Counted from the first letter of the stretch, positions 18,739 through 28,666 are shown. The stretch is 37,281 nt of DNA from Comamonadaceae bacterium (GCA_947372865.1 CANBVJ010000032.1:1-37281); one strand, 5' to 3'. Notes: generated from the sequence alone by a model not told the origin. Program-made: numbers and translations.

Positions 18739-18757
18739 GCGCCCCGGCGCAGGCGCT
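18738..18757 (+). terminator. GC-rich hairpin after the GNAT gene
   Basis: AGCGCC (18738-18743) and GGCGCT (18752-18757) can form a 6-bp stem with an 8-base loop right at the GNAT stop codon. There is no T-run after it, so it is at best a weak or rho-assisted terminator. Nothing else distinct is seen in the 85-base gap before corC. Confidence 0.25.
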
Positions 18758-18823
18758 GCGGGCCCGTCTTGGCGATGGGCTATCCTAGAGGCTTCGCAAA
18801 AACGGCGTCACCGCCCCACGTCT

Positions 18824-19696
18824 GTGTCAGACCCCCACCCCGCACATCCCGCGCATCCTGCAAAATTCGAAGACAAGCGAACCTTTCTTCAACGCCTGGC
18901 CGAATTCATCCACCCCGGCCCCGACTCGGCGGCTGAGCTGATCGAAACCCTCGCCGACGCCGAGGACAACAAAATCATCGGCGCCCAGTCGCGCGCCATG
19001 CTCGAGGGCGTGATCCGCATGGCCGACATGACGGCCGGCGACGTGATGGTCGCTGCCACGCGCATGGACCTGATCAATATCCAGGCGCCCATGGATGAAT
19101 TGATGCACACCATCATCGACACGGCGCACTCGCGCTTTCCGGTGTATGAGGGCGAGCGCGAAAACATCATCGGCACGCTGATGGCCAAAGACCTGCTCAA
19201 ACTGCAGCGCGCCCCCGAACTCAATATCCGCGCGCTGCTGCGCCCGGCGGTGTTTGTGCCCGAGACCAAGGGACTGAACGATTTGCTGCGCGACTTTCGC
19301 GGCTACCGCAACCACCTGGCCATCGTCATTGACGAGTTTGGCCGCGTGGCCGGGCTGATCACGATTGAGGATGTGCTCGAACAAATCGTGGGCGAAATTG
19401 AGGACGAGTTCGATATCGAAGACGACGATGGCGATATTTTTGCGCTGCCCGACGGCGGCTACCGGGTCAACGGCGCCGCTCCTATCGAACGCATTGCCAC
19501 CGCGTTCAACGTGGACCTGCAGGCGCGTGAAGACGCCGATGAATTCGACACCATCGGCGGCCTGGTGGCGCATGAGATGGGCCACGTGCCCAAGCGCGGC
19601 GAGCGCCACGTGCTCGCGGGCCTGGAATTTGTGGTGCTGCACGCCAAGGGCGGCGCGGTGCGCTGGTTCAAGGTCTTGCCCGCGGCGCCGACGTGA
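18824..19696 (+). CDS. corC: CorC/HlyC-family CBS-domain protein
   Basis: The 290-residue soluble product has two CBS domains (about residues 65-185; MTAGDVMVAATRMDLI and PVYEGERENIIGTLMAKDLL are typical). A C-terminal CorC_HlyC transporter-associated domain follows (about 205-288, DGGYRVNGAAPIERIATAF). CorC-type proteins have been linked to magnesium/cobalt efflux and membrane integrity. The only reasonable start is GTG at 18824 (MSDPHPAHP), without a clear ribosome binding site. The stop overlaps the lnt start as GTGA. The corC-lnt pair is conserved in proteobacteria. Confidence 0.9.
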   Translation: MSDPHPAHPAHPAKFEDKRTFLQRLAEFIHPGPDSAAELIETLADAEDNKIIGAQSRAMLEGVIRMADMTAGDVMVAATRMDLINIQAPMDELMHTIIDTAHSRFPVYEGERENIIGTLMAKDLLKLQRAPELNIRALLRPAVFVPETKGLNDLLRDFRGYRNHLAIVIDEFGRVAGLITIEDVLEQIVGEIEDEFDIEDDDGDIFALPDGGYRVNGAAPIERIATAFNVDLQAREDADEFDTIGGLVAHEMGHVPKRGERHVLAGLEFVVLHAKGGAVRWFKVLPAAPT

Positions 19697-21321
19697 GTCT
19701 GGCGCGCAGCGCCCCAGAGCGCTGGTCGGAATTGTTCTCGGGGCGCGGCGTGCTTCTGTTGATCGCTGGCGCGCTGCACGCCGCCAGCATCGCCTGGCCC
19801 ATCGATCTGGGTTTTGCGCGCGGCCAAACGCTGTGGCCGCTGCAGATTGCCGCCATGGGCCTGCTGGCGCTGGTGCTGCTGCGCGCGCGCAGCGCCAGCC
19901 AAGCTTTTGCGGCGGGTTGGTGGTTTGGCACCAGTTTTCTGAGCTGTACTTTCTGGTGGTTGTTTGTGGCCATGCACACCTATGGCGGCTTGGCGTCGCC
20001 GCTGGCGGTGGTAGCGGTGCTGGCCCTGGCGGCTGTGCTGGCCTTGTATTTCGGTCTGGTTTGCAGCCTGTGGTGGCGCTTATCCCTGCGCTCGGTAGCA
20101 CCACCCGCACTGCTGTTTGGCCTGTTGTGGATGATGGCGGAGATGGCGCGCGGCACCTGGCTGACGGGCTTTGGCTGGGGCGCGGGCGGCTATGCGCATC
20201 TGGATGGGCCGCTGGCTTTTTATGCGCCCTGGGTGGGCGTGTACGGAATGACCGCGCTGGCGGCGGGCCTGGGGATGGTGCTGGCGCAGATGGCGAGCGC
20301 ACTTGGCGGCTGGCCATCGGGTGCGGAAGTGCAGGCGCGCGTTCTGGCCCGCGCAGGTTTGCCGGTGGCGGGTGGCAGGCCCCGGCGCGCTGGCGCTTGG
20401 GTCTGGGCGGCGCTGGTGGTGGCGCTGCCGCTGGCCGTGCCCGCCAGTTGGAACGACTGGACGCGCAGCAGCGGCAGCCTGTCGGTCACGCTTTTGCAGG
20501 GCAATATTCCGCAGAACGAAAAATTCGAGATTGGCACCGGCGTGGCGCGCGCGCTGGCCTGGTACCAAAACGCGCTGCTGGCGGCCAACACCGCGCTGGT
20601 GGTGGCGCCCGAGACGGCGCTGCCGGTGCAATTGCCCGAGGGGTATTGGGACACGCTGCGCGCAGCAATGGATAGCTCTAATCGCGCCGCTGTGATCGGC
20701 ATGCCGCTGGGCAACGAGGCGCAAGGCTATAGCAACTCGGTGGTCGGGCTGGTGGGCGGCGCGGCGCAGCCGTTGCGCTACGACAAGCACCACCTGGTGC
20801 CTTTTGGCGAATTTATTCCGCCCCTGTTTCGCTGGTTCACCGCGCTGATGCAGATCCCGCTGGGCGACTTCAACCGTGGTGCGCTGGGGCAGGCTTCGTT
20901 TACGGTGCAGGGCCAGCGCCTGGCGCCCAATATTTGCTACGAAGACTTGTTTGGCGAAGAGCTGGCGGTGCGTTTTAACGATGCGGCGCGCGCGCCCACC
21001 ATCTTTGTCAATGTCAGTAACCTGGCCTGGTTTGGCGACACGGTGGCGGTGGACCAGCATTTGGCGATTTCGCGCATGCGCACGCTCGAATTTCAGCGGC
21101 CTTTTGTGCGCGCCACCAACACGGGCGCCACCGCGATTCTGGACCACCAAGGCCAGACCCGCGCCGCCTTGCCGCGCCTGACCGAAGGCGTGCTGGTGGG
21201 CGAGGTGCAGGGGCGCGAGGGACTAACGCCTTTTGCCTGGTGGGCGGCGCGCTTTGGCCTGTGGCCGCTGTGGTTGCTGGGCGTGGGTGGGGTAGCTTGG
21301 GGCTGGCGCCGCCGCGCATAA
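19693..21321 (+). CDS. lnt: Apolipoprotein N-acyltransferase
   Basis: The 542-residue product is an inner-membrane protein with several N-terminal membrane helices (about residues 15-240) and a C-terminal nitrilase-like domain facing the periplasm. The catalytic triad is visible as E307 (VVVAPETALP), K365 (RYDKHHLVPFGEF) and C415 (NICYEDLFGEE). Lnt transfers a third acyl chain from phospholipid to the N-terminal cysteine of lipoproteins before Lol sorting. The start is GTG at 19693, overlapping the corC stop, so translation is coupled. The hydrophobic C-terminal helix (GLWPLWLLGVGGVAWGW) is also usual. Confidence 0.95.
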   Translation: MSLARSAPERWSELFSGRGVLLLIAGALHAASIAWPIDLGFARGQTLWPLQIAAMGLLALVLLRARSASQAFAAGWWFGTSFLSCTFWWLFVAMHTYGGLASPLAVVAVLALAAVLALYFGLVCSLWWRLSLRSVAPPALLFGLLWMMAEMARGTWLTGFGWGAGGYAHLDGPLAFYAPWVGVYGMTALAAGLGMVLAQMASALGGWPSGAEVQARVLARAGLPVAGGRPRRAGAWVWAALVVALPLAVPASWNDWTRSSGSLSVTLLQGNIPQNEKFEIGTGVARALAWYQNALLAANTALVVAPETALPVQLPEGYWDTLRAAMDSSNRAAVIGMPLGNEAQGYSNSVVGLVGGAAQPLRYDKHHLVPFGEFIPPLFRWFTALMQIPLGDFNRGALGQASFTVQGQRLAPNICYEDLFGEELAVRFNDAARAPTIFVNVSNLAWFGDTVAVDQHLAISRMRTLEFQRPFVRATNTGATAILDHQGQTRAALPRLTEGVLVGEVQGREGLTPFAWWAARFGLWPLWLLGVGGVAWGWRRRA

Positions 21322-21355
21322 GCAGTCCGAGCGCAAGCACAACAACACCTTTTAA

Positions 21356-23116
21356 TCAGTCCGCCGTCTGCCCCATGCGCACCAGCCGCCCGGGGCGTGC
21401 ATCCGTAATGTGGCCTTGGGCCTGCACTTGTTCTCCCGCCACCCAGGTGCCGACATAGCCGCTGGCGCCTTGCAGCAGGCGTTTGCCCCCGGCGGGCAGG
21501 TCGCGCACCAGTGCAGGCAGGGGCAGGCCCAGTTGCGCCGGGTCAATGGCGTTCAGGTCGGCGCGCATACCCACCGCGATCACGCCCCGGTCGTGCAGGC
21601 CCAGGTAGCGCGCGTTGCGCCGGGTCATCATTTCCACGGCCTGTTCCAGAGGCATGCCAAGCGGTCCGGATTGCGCTACCCAGTGGCTGAGCATGAAGGT
21701 GCTGAAGCTGGCGTCGCACACCGTGCCCACATGGGCGCCGGCGTCGCTCAGGCCGCTTAAGGCGCGTGGGTGCTCCAGCATCTCGCGCACCGTGGCCAGC
21801 GAGCCGTCGTTGTAGTTGAAGATGGGAAAGTAGATCAGCCCCTGGCCGTAGCCCGCGCACAGGTAGTCGTAAATCGCCTCCAGCGCCGACGTGCCTGCCT
21901 GGCGCGCGCGCACATAAAAGCTTTGCATAACGGTGGGCGCGTAGTCGGGCTGCTGCGCCAGCGGAAACATGCGACCGCTGATGCGCTCAATCTGCGCCAG
22001 CAAGATGTCCACCAACGGCGGCACCGCGCTGCCGTCGCCCGCCAAGGGTTCGGACGTTTGCGCCAGGATGCGTGCCTTGCGTTCGGGCTCGCGCAGGGCT
22101 GCGGCCCGCGCGGCCAGCGGCAGGTGCGCCACTTCCTTGTAGCCCGCAAAGCCCATAAAGGGGTGAAAGCTGGCGTCAAAGCCGGTAATCACGCCGATGC
22201 CGCGCGCTGCGGTTTGCAGGTACAGAGGCAGGCCGGCCGCTACGGCGGCCTCGACCCGGCTTTGGATTTGGCGAAACTGCTCGCCGCCCGGGTCGCGCTG
22301 CAGCCAGGTCAGCGACAGCGGCCGCCCGCTGGCGCGCGCCAATGCTTCGACCAGGTCAAATTCGGCGTCAAACTGGCCTGGGCCTTGCAGCAAGTTGTAG
22401 TCGCTTACCACCTGCACCACGCCGTGGTGCAGGCCGTCAAAGGCCTGGGCGATGCCAGCCAGCTCCTGGGCGTTGGCGTTGGCCGCCGGCGTGTCTTTGC
22501 CCTCAGATGTGCGGTGGTTGTCGCTGCGCCCGGTGCTCAGGCCCGCCGCTCCGGCCACGAGCGCCTCGCGCAGCAGGGCGCGCATGGCGTCAATGTCGGC
22601 GGGCGTGGCGGTGGTGTGGGCCAGGGCGCGCTCGCCCATCACGTACATACGCAGCGGGTCGTGCGGCACTTGCACCAAATAGTCCAGGCTGCGCGGCGTG
22701 GCGGCCAGCGCGTCCATGTACTGCGGAAAACTCTCCCAGTTCCAGAGGATGCCTTCGTGCAGCGCGGCGCCGGGAATGTCCTCCACGCCCTCCATCAGCT
22801 TGACCAGGTCGTCCTCGTGGCCGGGGCGCACCGGCGCGAAACCAACGCCGCAGTTGCCCATCACCACCGTAGTCACGCCGTGGTAGATGCTGGGGGTAAA
22901 GCAGTCGTCCCAAGTGGCTTGGCCGTCGTAATGGGTGTGGATGTCGATAAAGCCGGGCGTGATCCACAGGCCCTGGGCTTGCAGCGTTTGCCGGGCGGGC
23001 GTGGTGATGGCGCCCAATTCCACAATGCGCCCGTCGCGCAGGCCCACGTCAGTCACATAGGGCGCCGCGCCGGTGCCGTCAGCAACGGTGCCGCCTTTAA
23101 TGAGCCAGTCGAGCAT
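21356..23116 (-). CDS. N-acyl-D-amino-acid deacylase family amidohydrolase
   Basis: The 586-residue product belongs to the amidohydrolase superfamily, D-aminoacylase branch. It starts [16 protein letters not shown] and has the metal ligands H60 and H62 in [14 protein letters not shown]89 in [12 protein letters not shown] corresponds to the metal-ligand cysteine of D-aminoacylase, and the catalytic aspartate is in [10 protein letters not shown]. It should hydrolyse N-acyl-D-amino acids or a related cyclic amide; the exact substrate is unknown. It is longer than the ~480-residue D-aminoacylase of Alcaligenes, as in many uncharacterised relatives. Its start overlaps the end of the transporter gene by 20 bases, so the two form an operon read leftwards. 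Convergent with lnt. Confidence 0.88.
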   Translation of the reverse strand: MLDWLIKGGTVADGTGAAPYVTDVGLRDGRIVELGAITTPARQTLQAQGLWITPGFIDIHTHYDGQATWDDCFTPSIYHGVTTVVMGNCGVGFAPVRPGHEDDLVKLMEGVEDIPGAALHEGILWNWESFPQYMDALAATPRSLDYLVQVPHDPLRMYVMGERALAHTTATPADIDAMRALLREALVAGAAGLSTGRSDNHRTSEGKDTPAANANAQELAGIAQAFDGLHHGVVQVVSDYNLLQGPGQFDAEFDLVEALARASGRPLSLTWLQRDPGGEQFRQIQSRVEAAVAAGLPLYLQTAARGIGVITGFDASFHPFMGFAGYKEVAHLPLAARAAALREPERKARILAQTSEPLAGDGSAVPPLVDILLAQIERISGRMFPLAQQPDYAPTVMQSFYVRARQAGTSALEAIYDYLCAGYGQGLIYFPIFNYNDGSLATVREMLEHPRALSGLSDAGAHVGTVCDASFSTFMLSHWVAQSGPLGMPLEQAVEMMTRRNARYLGLHDRGVIAVGMRADLNAIDPAQLGLPLPALVRDLPAGGKRLLQGASGYVGTWVAGEQVQAQGHITDARPGRLVRMGQTAD

Positions 23117-23972
23117 CTTTGCGTCTCCAAATCAGTGCCAGTGCCATGCCGCTGACGATATGCCACATGCCCCACAGGCTGGCCAGGGTGACCATGCCCA
23201 GGTCGCTATTGAACTGCAGCGCAATGATGCCCAGCGCCAGGCCCGAGTTCTGCATGCCGCCTTCAATCACGATGGCACGGCGGTCGCGTTCGCTCACCCG
23301 CATCACCCAGGCGGTGATCCAGCCAAAGGCCAGTCCGCTGGCGTTGTGCAGCACCACGATCAGCAGCATGGGCAACAGGCCCAAAGTGAGCAACTGGCGT
23401 TCCTTGATCAGGCCGGCCACGATGAACAGCACCAGCGCCGCCACCGCAAAGTTGCCCAGGGGCTTGCGGATGCGCGCTGTCAAGTCTGGAAGTCGGTGCG
23501 AAGCCGCCAGCCCCAGCGCCATGGGCACGGCCAGCAGCAGCAAGAGGCTCCACCAGATGCCAGCCGGGTCAATGGCCAGCGTTTGCAGCCAGGCGGCGGT
23601 GTTGGGGTTGGTGGCCACCATCCAACTGAAGTTAAAGGGCGTGGCAAAGAGCGCAATCACGCTGGCCACGGCCGAGATGCTGACCGACAGCGCGGTATTG
23701 CCCCGGCCAAAGTGGGTGACCACATTGCTCAGGCTGCCGCCGGGGCAGGCGGCGACCAAAATCATGGCGGCCTCGATGTTGGACGGCAAATCGAGCACCA
23801 TCGTGGCCAGCCAGGTGCCCACCGGCAGCAAGATGAACTGCGGAATCAGGCCGCAAACCACCGCCTTGGGCGACTGCGCCACGCGGCGAAAGTCGTCCAG
23901 CCGCAACTCCAGCGCCACAGAAAACACCATGGTCGCCAGTACCAAACCCAAAACCAGTTGTTGTATGCCCAT
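23097..23972 (-). CDS. Bile acid:sodium symporter (BASS) family transporter
   Basis: The 291-residue product is highly hydrophobic, with about nine to ten membrane segments. It shows BASS/SBF-family features: the early [20 protein letters not shown], the central [19 protein letters not shown] (the sodium-site crossover region), and the late [14 protein letters not shown]. Bacterial members move bile acids or, more often, organic anions such as pantoate or keto acids; the substrate here is unknown. The start at 23972 is fixed by a perfect GGAGGA at proper spacing; an upstream open frame was rejected. Being first in the operon with the deacylase, it may import that enzyme's substrate (inference). 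Confidence 0.88.
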   Translation of the reverse strand: MGIQQLVLGLVLATMVFSVALELRLDDFRRVAQSPKAVVCGLIPQFILLPVGTWLATMVLDLPSNIEAAMILVAACPGGSLSNVVTHFGRGNTALSVSISAVASVIALFATPFNFSWMVATNPNTAAWLQTLAIDPAGIWWSLLLLLAVPMALGLAASHRLPDLTARIRKPLGNFAVAALVLFIVAGLIKERQLLTLGLLPMLLIVVLHNASGLAFGWITAWVMRVSERDRRAIVIEGGMQNSGLALGIIALQFNSDLGMVTLASLWGMWHIVSGMALALIWRRKDARLAH

Positions 23973-24099
23973 TGATTCCTCCGTGCCGCAAAGGATAGCC
24001 GAGCCAATGGCCTCTAAAATCAAGGGTTTACGCGCACAGCAGCGACTCGGGTCGCCCCGGCATGCAGCAGCCCTTGCGCGGCCCCTCAGACACCTGCCC
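23973..24099. other. Divergent gap between transporter and glyQ
   Basis: This 127-base gap must hold promoters for both directions. On the plus strand a TAAAAT (24015-24020 area) could be a -10 element for glyQ, but no convincing -35 is seen. No operator-like dyad was found. glyQ has no clear ribosome binding site before its ATG. Confidence 0.3.
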
Positions 24100-25011
24100 A
24101 TGAAGACATTCCAGCAAATCATCCTGACACTCCAGTCCTATTGGGACGCCCAAGGCTGCGCGCTTTTGCAGCCCTACGACATGGAAGTGGGCGCCGGCAC
24201 CTCGCACACCGCCACTTTTTTGCGCGCCATCGGCCCCGAGCCCTGGAAGGCCGCCTATGTGCAACCCAGCCGCCGCCCCAAAGACGGCCGCTACGGCGAA
24301 AACCCCAACCGCCTGCAGCACTACTACCAATACCAGGTGGTGATGAAGCCCGCCCCGGCCAATATCCTGGACCTGTATTTGGGTTCGCTCGAAGCGCTGG
24401 GCTTCGATCTGAAGCAAAACGACATCCGCTTTGTGGAAGACGACTGGGAAAACCCCACCCTGGGCGCCTGGGGCCTGGGCTGGGAGGTTTGGCTCAATGG
24501 CATGGAAGTGACGCAGTTCACCTACTTCCAACAGGTGGGCGGCATTGACTGCAAACCCGTGACTGGTGAAATTACGTATGGTTTGGAGCGTTTGGCGATG
24601 TACTTGCAGGGGGTTGACAACGTCTACAACTTGCAGTGGACCGACACCATGACGTACGGTGACGTTTATAAGCAAAACGAAGTAGAGCAATCCACTTACA
24701 ACTTCGAACACAGCGACACCGACTTTTTGTTCACCGCTTTTACCGCGCACGAAAAGCAGGCCAAGCATTTGATTGAGGTGGCGCTGGCGCTGCCGGCCTA
24801 TGAGCAAGTGCTCAAGGCCGCGCACAGTTTCAATTTGCTGGATGCGCGTGGCGCCATCAGCGTGACCGAGCGCGCCGCCTACATGGGCCGCATCCGCAAC
24901 CTGTCGCGCGGCGTGGCCCAGTGCTATTACGAGAGCCGCGAGCGCCTGGGCTTCCCCATGGCGCCGCGCGAATGGATTGCGCAAATGCCCCAAAAAGCCG
25001 CAGCGGCATAA
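24100..25011 (+). CDS. glyQ: Glycyl-tRNA synthetase alpha subunit
   Basis: The 303-residue product is the usual GlyQ length and starts [20 protein letters not shown]. Conserved blocks include [30 protein letters not shown] (motif 2 region) and [13 protein letters not shown]...[13 protein letters not shown] (motif 3). GlyQ is the class II catalytic subunit that makes glycyl-adenylate in the alpha2beta2 enzyme. The frame is open far upstream, but only the sequence from 24100 resembles GlyQ. glyS follows after 17 bases. Confidence 0.97.
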   Translation: MKTFQQIILTLQSYWDAQGCALLQPYDMEVGAGTSHTATFLRAIGPEPWKAAYVQPSRRPKDGRYGENPNRLQHYYQYQVVMKPAPANILDLYLGSLEALGFDLKQNDIRFVEDDWENPTLGAWGLGWEVWLNGMEVTQFTYFQQVGGIDCKPVTGEITYGLERLAMYLQGVDNVYNLQWTDTMTYGDVYKQNEVEQSTYNFEHSDTDFLFTAFTAHEKQAKHLIEVALALPAYEQVLKAAHSFNLLDARGAISVTERAAYMGRIRNLSRGVAQCYYESRERLGFPMAPREWIAQMPQKAAAA

Positions 25012-25028
25012 AGGCAGGAAACCCGAAC

Positions 25029-27269
25029 ATGACCACCCAGAACCTGCTTGTTGAATTGTTGGTAGAAGAACTGCCGCCCAAAGCCCTGAAGAAATTGGGC
25101 TCCGCCTTTGCCAGCGTGCTGGCTGAGAGCCTGAAGGCCCAAGGCCTGGCCGTCGCCGATGCCACCGTGACCGACTTTGCCTCGCCCCGCCGCCTGGCGG
25201 TGCACGTGAGCGGCGTGAGCGCCCAAGCCGCGGACAAAGCCGTATCCCAAAAACTCATGCCCGTGGCTGTGGGCCTGGACGCCAGCGGCGCCGCCACGCC
25301 CGCGCTGCTGAAAAAGCTCCAAGCCCTGGGCGCCGATGCGTCTGCCGTGGCCGGCCTCAAACGCGCCATGGACGGCAAGGCCGAAGCCCTGTTTTTTGAG
25401 AGCACCGTGCGCGGCGCCACGCTGGCCGAGGGCCTGCAAAAGGCGTTGCTTGACGCCATTGCCAAACTGCCCATCCCCAAGGTCATGGGCTACCAGCTCG
25501 AGCGCGACTGCGAATTGCCCGGCTGGACCACGGTCAGCTTTGTGCGCCCGGCCCATGGCCTGGTCGCCTTGCACGGCAGCGCCGTGGTGCCTGTCACAGC
25601 GCTGGGTTTGCGCGCAGGCAACGCCACCCAGGGCCACCGGTTTGAAGCCGCTTTGGCGCACGTGGTGTTCGCCCATGCCGACGACTACGCCGCCACCCTG
25701 GCGCGCGACGGCGCGGTAATCGCCAGCTTTGATACGCGCCGCGCCGACATCGCACGCCAGTTGCAGGCCGCAGCCGCTGCGTTGGGTGCGCAGCCCGTGG
25801 ACGACGAAACGCTCTTGGACGAGGTGACCGCGTTGGTAGAGCGCCCCAATGTGCTGACCTGCAGCTTCGAGCCGGCCTTTTTGCAAGTGCCGCAAGAGTG
25901 CCTGATTCTGACCATGAAGGCCAACCAGAAATACTTTCCGCTGCTCAACCAGGCGGGCAAGTTGAGCAACCAGTTTTTGATCGTCAGCAACGTCAGCCCC
26001 GCCGACCCGAGCGCGGTGATTGGCGGCAACGAGCGCGTGGTGCGCCCCCGTCTGGCCGATGCGCAGTTTTTCTTTGACCAAGACCGCAAAAAGACGCTCG
26101 AGTCGCGCGTTGAAGGCCTGGGCAAAGTGGTTTATCACAACAAGCTGGGCAGCCAGGGCGAGCGCATGGAGCGCGTCTGCGCCATTGCCCGCGCCATCGG
26201 TCAACAGATCGGTGGCGACGCGCTGGCCGCACAAGCCGTGCAAGCCGCGCGCCTGGCCAAGACCGATTTGCTGACCGACATGGTGGGCGAATTCCCCGAA
26301 CTGCAAGGCACCATGGGCGGCTACTACGCGCGCCACGACGGACTGAGTGACGAGATCGCCGACGCCATTGAAGACCACTACAAACCCCGCTTCGCCGGTG
26401 ACAGCCTGCCGCGCAACGATGTGGGCTTGGCAGTCGCCCTGGCCGACAAGCTCGAAACGCTGGTGGGCATGTTTGGCATCGGCAATTTGCCCACGGGGGA
26501 CAAAGACCCGTTTGCCCTGCGTCGCCACGCGCTGGGCTTGGTGCGCATGCTAATCGACAAAAATCTTGCATTAAATTTGGCCAGTCTCTTCGAGATTTCT
26601 CTAAAAGTGCTGGATGAATCATTGAAGCAAATTGAGCAGTCAAAGCGCCTGCACGTTATTCAACAGGGTTTGCCACCCTTAGGTGCTGTATCTGAAGTTG
26701 TTGCCGCTGCAGCCGTTCAGCCGGTCGTTCGAAATGGTCTGCTCACAAACGCTGAGCTGATTAATCAGCTCAGCACGTTTATCTACGACCGCCTGGCCGG
26801 CAGCCTGCGCGAACAAGGCTACAGCGCCCAAGAGGTGGACGCGGTGCTGGCCCTGCGCCCGCAGCGGCTGGGTGAAGTGCCCAAGCGCCTGCTGGCGGTG
26901 CGTGCGTTTGCCGCGCTGCCCGAGAGCCCGGCCCTGGCTGCGGCCAACAAGCGCATTGGCAACATCCTGAAAAAGACCGACGCGGTGGACGCCCATGTCA
27001 GCACGCTGCTGCTACAAGAGGCTGCAGAAAAAGAGCTGTTTGCCGCCATGCAAACCGTGCTGCCGCAGGCCAACGCGCTGTTTGAGGCGGGCGACTACAC
27101 CGCCAGCCTGCAAACCCTGGCCGCACTGCGCGCACCGGTGGATGCGTTTTTTGACGGGGTGATGGTCAACGCCGAGCAGCTCGATCTGCGCCTGAACCGC
27201 CTGGGCTTGCTGCAAAGTCTGCATGTCGCCATGAACCGTGTGGCCGACCTGTCCAAGCTGGCGGCCTAG
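25029..27269 (+). CDS. glyS: Glycyl-tRNA synthetase beta subunit
   Basis: The 746-residue product starts MTTQNLLVELLVEELPPKALK, with AGGAA upstream. It shows GlyS blocks such as LECPRIPMKANQKYF-like LILTMKANQKYFPLL, NERVVRPRLADAQFFFDQD, and the C-terminal anticodon-binding part ending FFDGVMVNAEQLDLRLNRLGLL. It binds and positions tRNA-Gly. E. coli GlyS has 689 residues. The extra length here is largely a segment at about residues 508-583 (bases 26551-26775) whose base composition is much poorer in G+C than the rest of the gene (about 46% by hand count). The reading frame stays intact through it. Confidence 0.95.
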   Translation: MTTQNLLVELLVEELPPKALKKLGSAFASVLAESLKAQGLAVADATVTDFASPRRLAVHVSGVSAQAADKAVSQKLMPVAVGLDASGAATPALLKKLQALGADASAVAGLKRAMDGKAEALFFESTVRGATLAEGLQKALLDAIAKLPIPKVMGYQLERDCELPGWTTVSFVRPAHGLVALHGSAVVPVTALGLRAGNATQGHRFEAALAHVVFAHADDYAATLARDGAVIASFDTRRADIARQLQAAAAALGAQPVDDETLLDEVTALVERPNVLTCSFEPAFLQVPQECLILTMKANQKYFPLLNQAGKLSNQFLIVSNVSPADPSAVIGGNERVVRPRLADAQFFFDQDRKKTLESRVEGLGKVVYHNKLGSQGERMERVCAIARAIGQQIGGDALAAQAVQAARLAKTDLLTDMVGEFPELQGTMGGYYARHDGLSDEIADAIEDHYKPRFAGDSLPRNDVGLAVALADKLETLVGMFGIGNLPTGDKDPFALRRHALGLVRMLIDKNLALNLASLFEISLKVLDESLKQIEQSKRLHVIQQGLPPLGAVSEVVAAAAVQPVVRNGLLTNAELINQLSTFIYDRLAGSLREQGYSAQEVDAVLALRPQRLGEVPKRLLAVRAFAALPESPALAAANKRIGNILKKTDAVDAHVSTLLLQEAAEKELFAAMQTVLPQANALFEAGDYTASLQTLAALRAPVDAFFDGVMVNAEQLDLRLNRLGLLQSLHVAMNRVADLSKLAA

Positions 27270-27278
27270 GCGAAACCC

Positions 27279-27839
27279 ATGGGCCAAACCATGAAACTGT
27301 GCATCCTGGACCGCGACGGCACCATCAACGAAGACCGCGACGACTTCGTCAAGTCGGCCTTGGAATGGCAGCCGCTGCCCGGCGCGCTCGAAGCCATTGC
27401 CCGTATCAACCATGCCGGTTGGCATGTGGTGATTGCCAGCAACCAGTCGGGCCTAGGGCGCGGCCTGTTTGACGTGGTGGCATTGAACGCCATCCACGCC
27501 AAGATGCACCGCATGCTCGCAGCCGTTGGCGGCAGGGTGGACGCGGTGTTTTATTGCCCGCACGCCCCCGAAGAAGCCTGTACCTGCCGCAAACCTGCGC
27601 CGGGTTTGTTCACGCAGATTGCCGAACGCTACGGCGTGGCGCTGACCGGCATGCCCTCGGTGGGCGATTCGGCGCGCGACTTGGTGGCAGCCCAAGCCGT
27701 GGGTTGCTCGCTGCACGCGGTGCTCACCGGCAAAGCCGCAGGCTACCGGGGCCAGCCGCTGCCGCCGAGCTACCCGGCACACACTTTGGTACACGCCGAT
27801 TTGGCGGCGTTTGCCGATTACTTGGTCGCGCAGGCCTAA
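27279..27839 (+). CDS. gmhB: D-glycero-beta-D-manno-heptose-1,7-bisphosphate 7-phosphatase
   Basis: The 186-residue product is a HAD-superfamily phosphatase with catalytic D11 and D13 in ILDRDGTINED. The substrate-contacting SNQSGLGRG follows, and the GmhB zinc knuckle C93-x-H95-x5-C101-x-C103 precedes RKPAPG. It removes the C7 phosphate from heptose bisphosphate in ADP-heptose synthesis for LPS inner core. The start could be 27279 or an in-frame ATG at 27291; TAGGCG upstream slightly favours the first. It lies 9 bases after glyS and before plsC. Confidence 0.93.
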   Translation: MGQTMKLCILDRDGTINEDRDDFVKSALEWQPLPGALEAIARINHAGWHVVIASNQSGLGRGLFDVVALNAIHAKMHRMLAAVGGRVDAVFYCPHAPEEACTCRKPAPGLFTQIAERYGVALTGMPSVGDSARDLVAAQAVGCSLHAVLTGKAAGYRGQPLPPSYPAHTLVHADLAAFADYLVAQA

Positions 27840-27883
27840 GGCCGGGCGGCTTGCCAGCACGCTCCCCCACGAGGTAAACCACC

Positions 27884-28666
27884 ATGCCCTTCATTCGCTC
27901 GGTCTTGCACATGCTGTGGATGGTGCTCACGGTCATCCCCTGGGCCACGGCGCTCATCATCGTGTCGATTTTTGTGCGGGGCGACCGCCTGTGGGCGGTG
28001 GCGGCGGGCTGGCTGCGCTGCGCCATTTGGGGCGCCCGCTTTATTTTGGGCATTCAGGTGCGTGTGACCGGCATGGAACACTTGCCCATGGGCAAAAACA
28101 GCGGTGCGATTTTGCTGGTCAAGCACCAGTCCACGCTAGAGACGTTTTTGCTGCCCGCGCTGATGCCGCATCCGCTGGCTTTTGTATTCAAAAAAGAGCT
28201 GCTGTACGTGCCGTTTTTTGGCTGGTCCATGGCGCGGCTGGACATGATCCACATCGACCGCAGCCTGCGCGCCCGTGCCTTTAGCAAAGTGGTGTCGCAG
28301 GGCAAAGAGCTGCTTGCGCGCGGCGTCTGGGTCATCATGTTCCCCGAGGGCACGCGCATCCCGCGCGGCCAGCGCGGCGAATACAAGTCCGGCGGCACGC
28401 GTCTGGCGATCCAGACTGGCGCGCCCGTGTTCCCGATTGCGGTCAGCTCGGCCAAATGCTGGCCGCGCAAGGCCTTTGTCAAATACCCCGGCATCGTGGA
28501 CGTGTCGATTGGCCCGGCCATTTCCGGCCAGGGTCGCCGCCCCGAAGAAATGATGCGCGAAGTGGAAAGCTGGATTGAGACTGAGATGCACCGGCTCGAC
28601 CCCGAGGCCTATGCCGCAGTCCCGGCCGTGGACGCCGTGGGCGCCGAGGCCGCCTCCCGGCTGTAA
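27884..28666 (+). CDS. plsC: 1-acyl-sn-glycerol-3-phosphate acyltransferase
   Basis: The 260-residue product has an N-terminal membrane segment (about residues 9-31) and the acyltransferase motifs: motif I KHQSTLET with H81 and E86 (an H-x4-E form of the usual H-x4-D), then FFGWSMARLDMIHIDR, and motif III FPEGTRIPRG. It adds the second acyl chain to lysophosphatidate to give phosphatidate at the inner membrane. GAGG stands 9 bases before the ATG. Comparable KHQSTWET motifs are, to my memory, common in Burkholderiales PlsC, so the change is probably functional. The metallopeptidase gene starts 11 bases after the stop. Confidence 0.93.
   Translation: MPFIRSVLHMLWMVLTVIPWATALIIVSIFVRGDRLWAVAAGWLRCAIWGARFILGIQVRVTGMEHLPMGKNSGAILLVKHQSTLETFLLPALMPHPLAFVFKKELLYVPFFGWSMARLDMIHIDRSLRARAFSKVVSQGKELLARGVWVIMFPEGTRIPRGQRGEYKSGGTRLAIQTGAPVFPIAVSSAKCWPRKAFVKYPGIVDVSIGPAISGQGRRPEEMMREVESWIETEMHRLDPEAYAAVPAVDAVGAEAASRL

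Noticed and set aside
18827-20317. Minus-strand frame across corC and lnt
   Set aside because: It spans two real plus-strand genes and has no coherent domain.
21770-23155. A 461-codon plus-strand open frame opposite the deacylase
   Set aside because: Shadow of a well-supported amidohydrolase; composition rich in H, Q, R and V with no motifs.
23119-24099. Long upstream in-frame extension of glyQ
   Set aside because: It lies opposite the BASS transporter gene and lacks GlyQ sequence; [12 protein letters not shown] at 24100 is the normal N terminus.
23973-24122. Upstream extension of the BASS transporter gene
   Set aside because: It would overlap glyQ and lacks membrane segments; GGAGGA before 23972 fixes the start.
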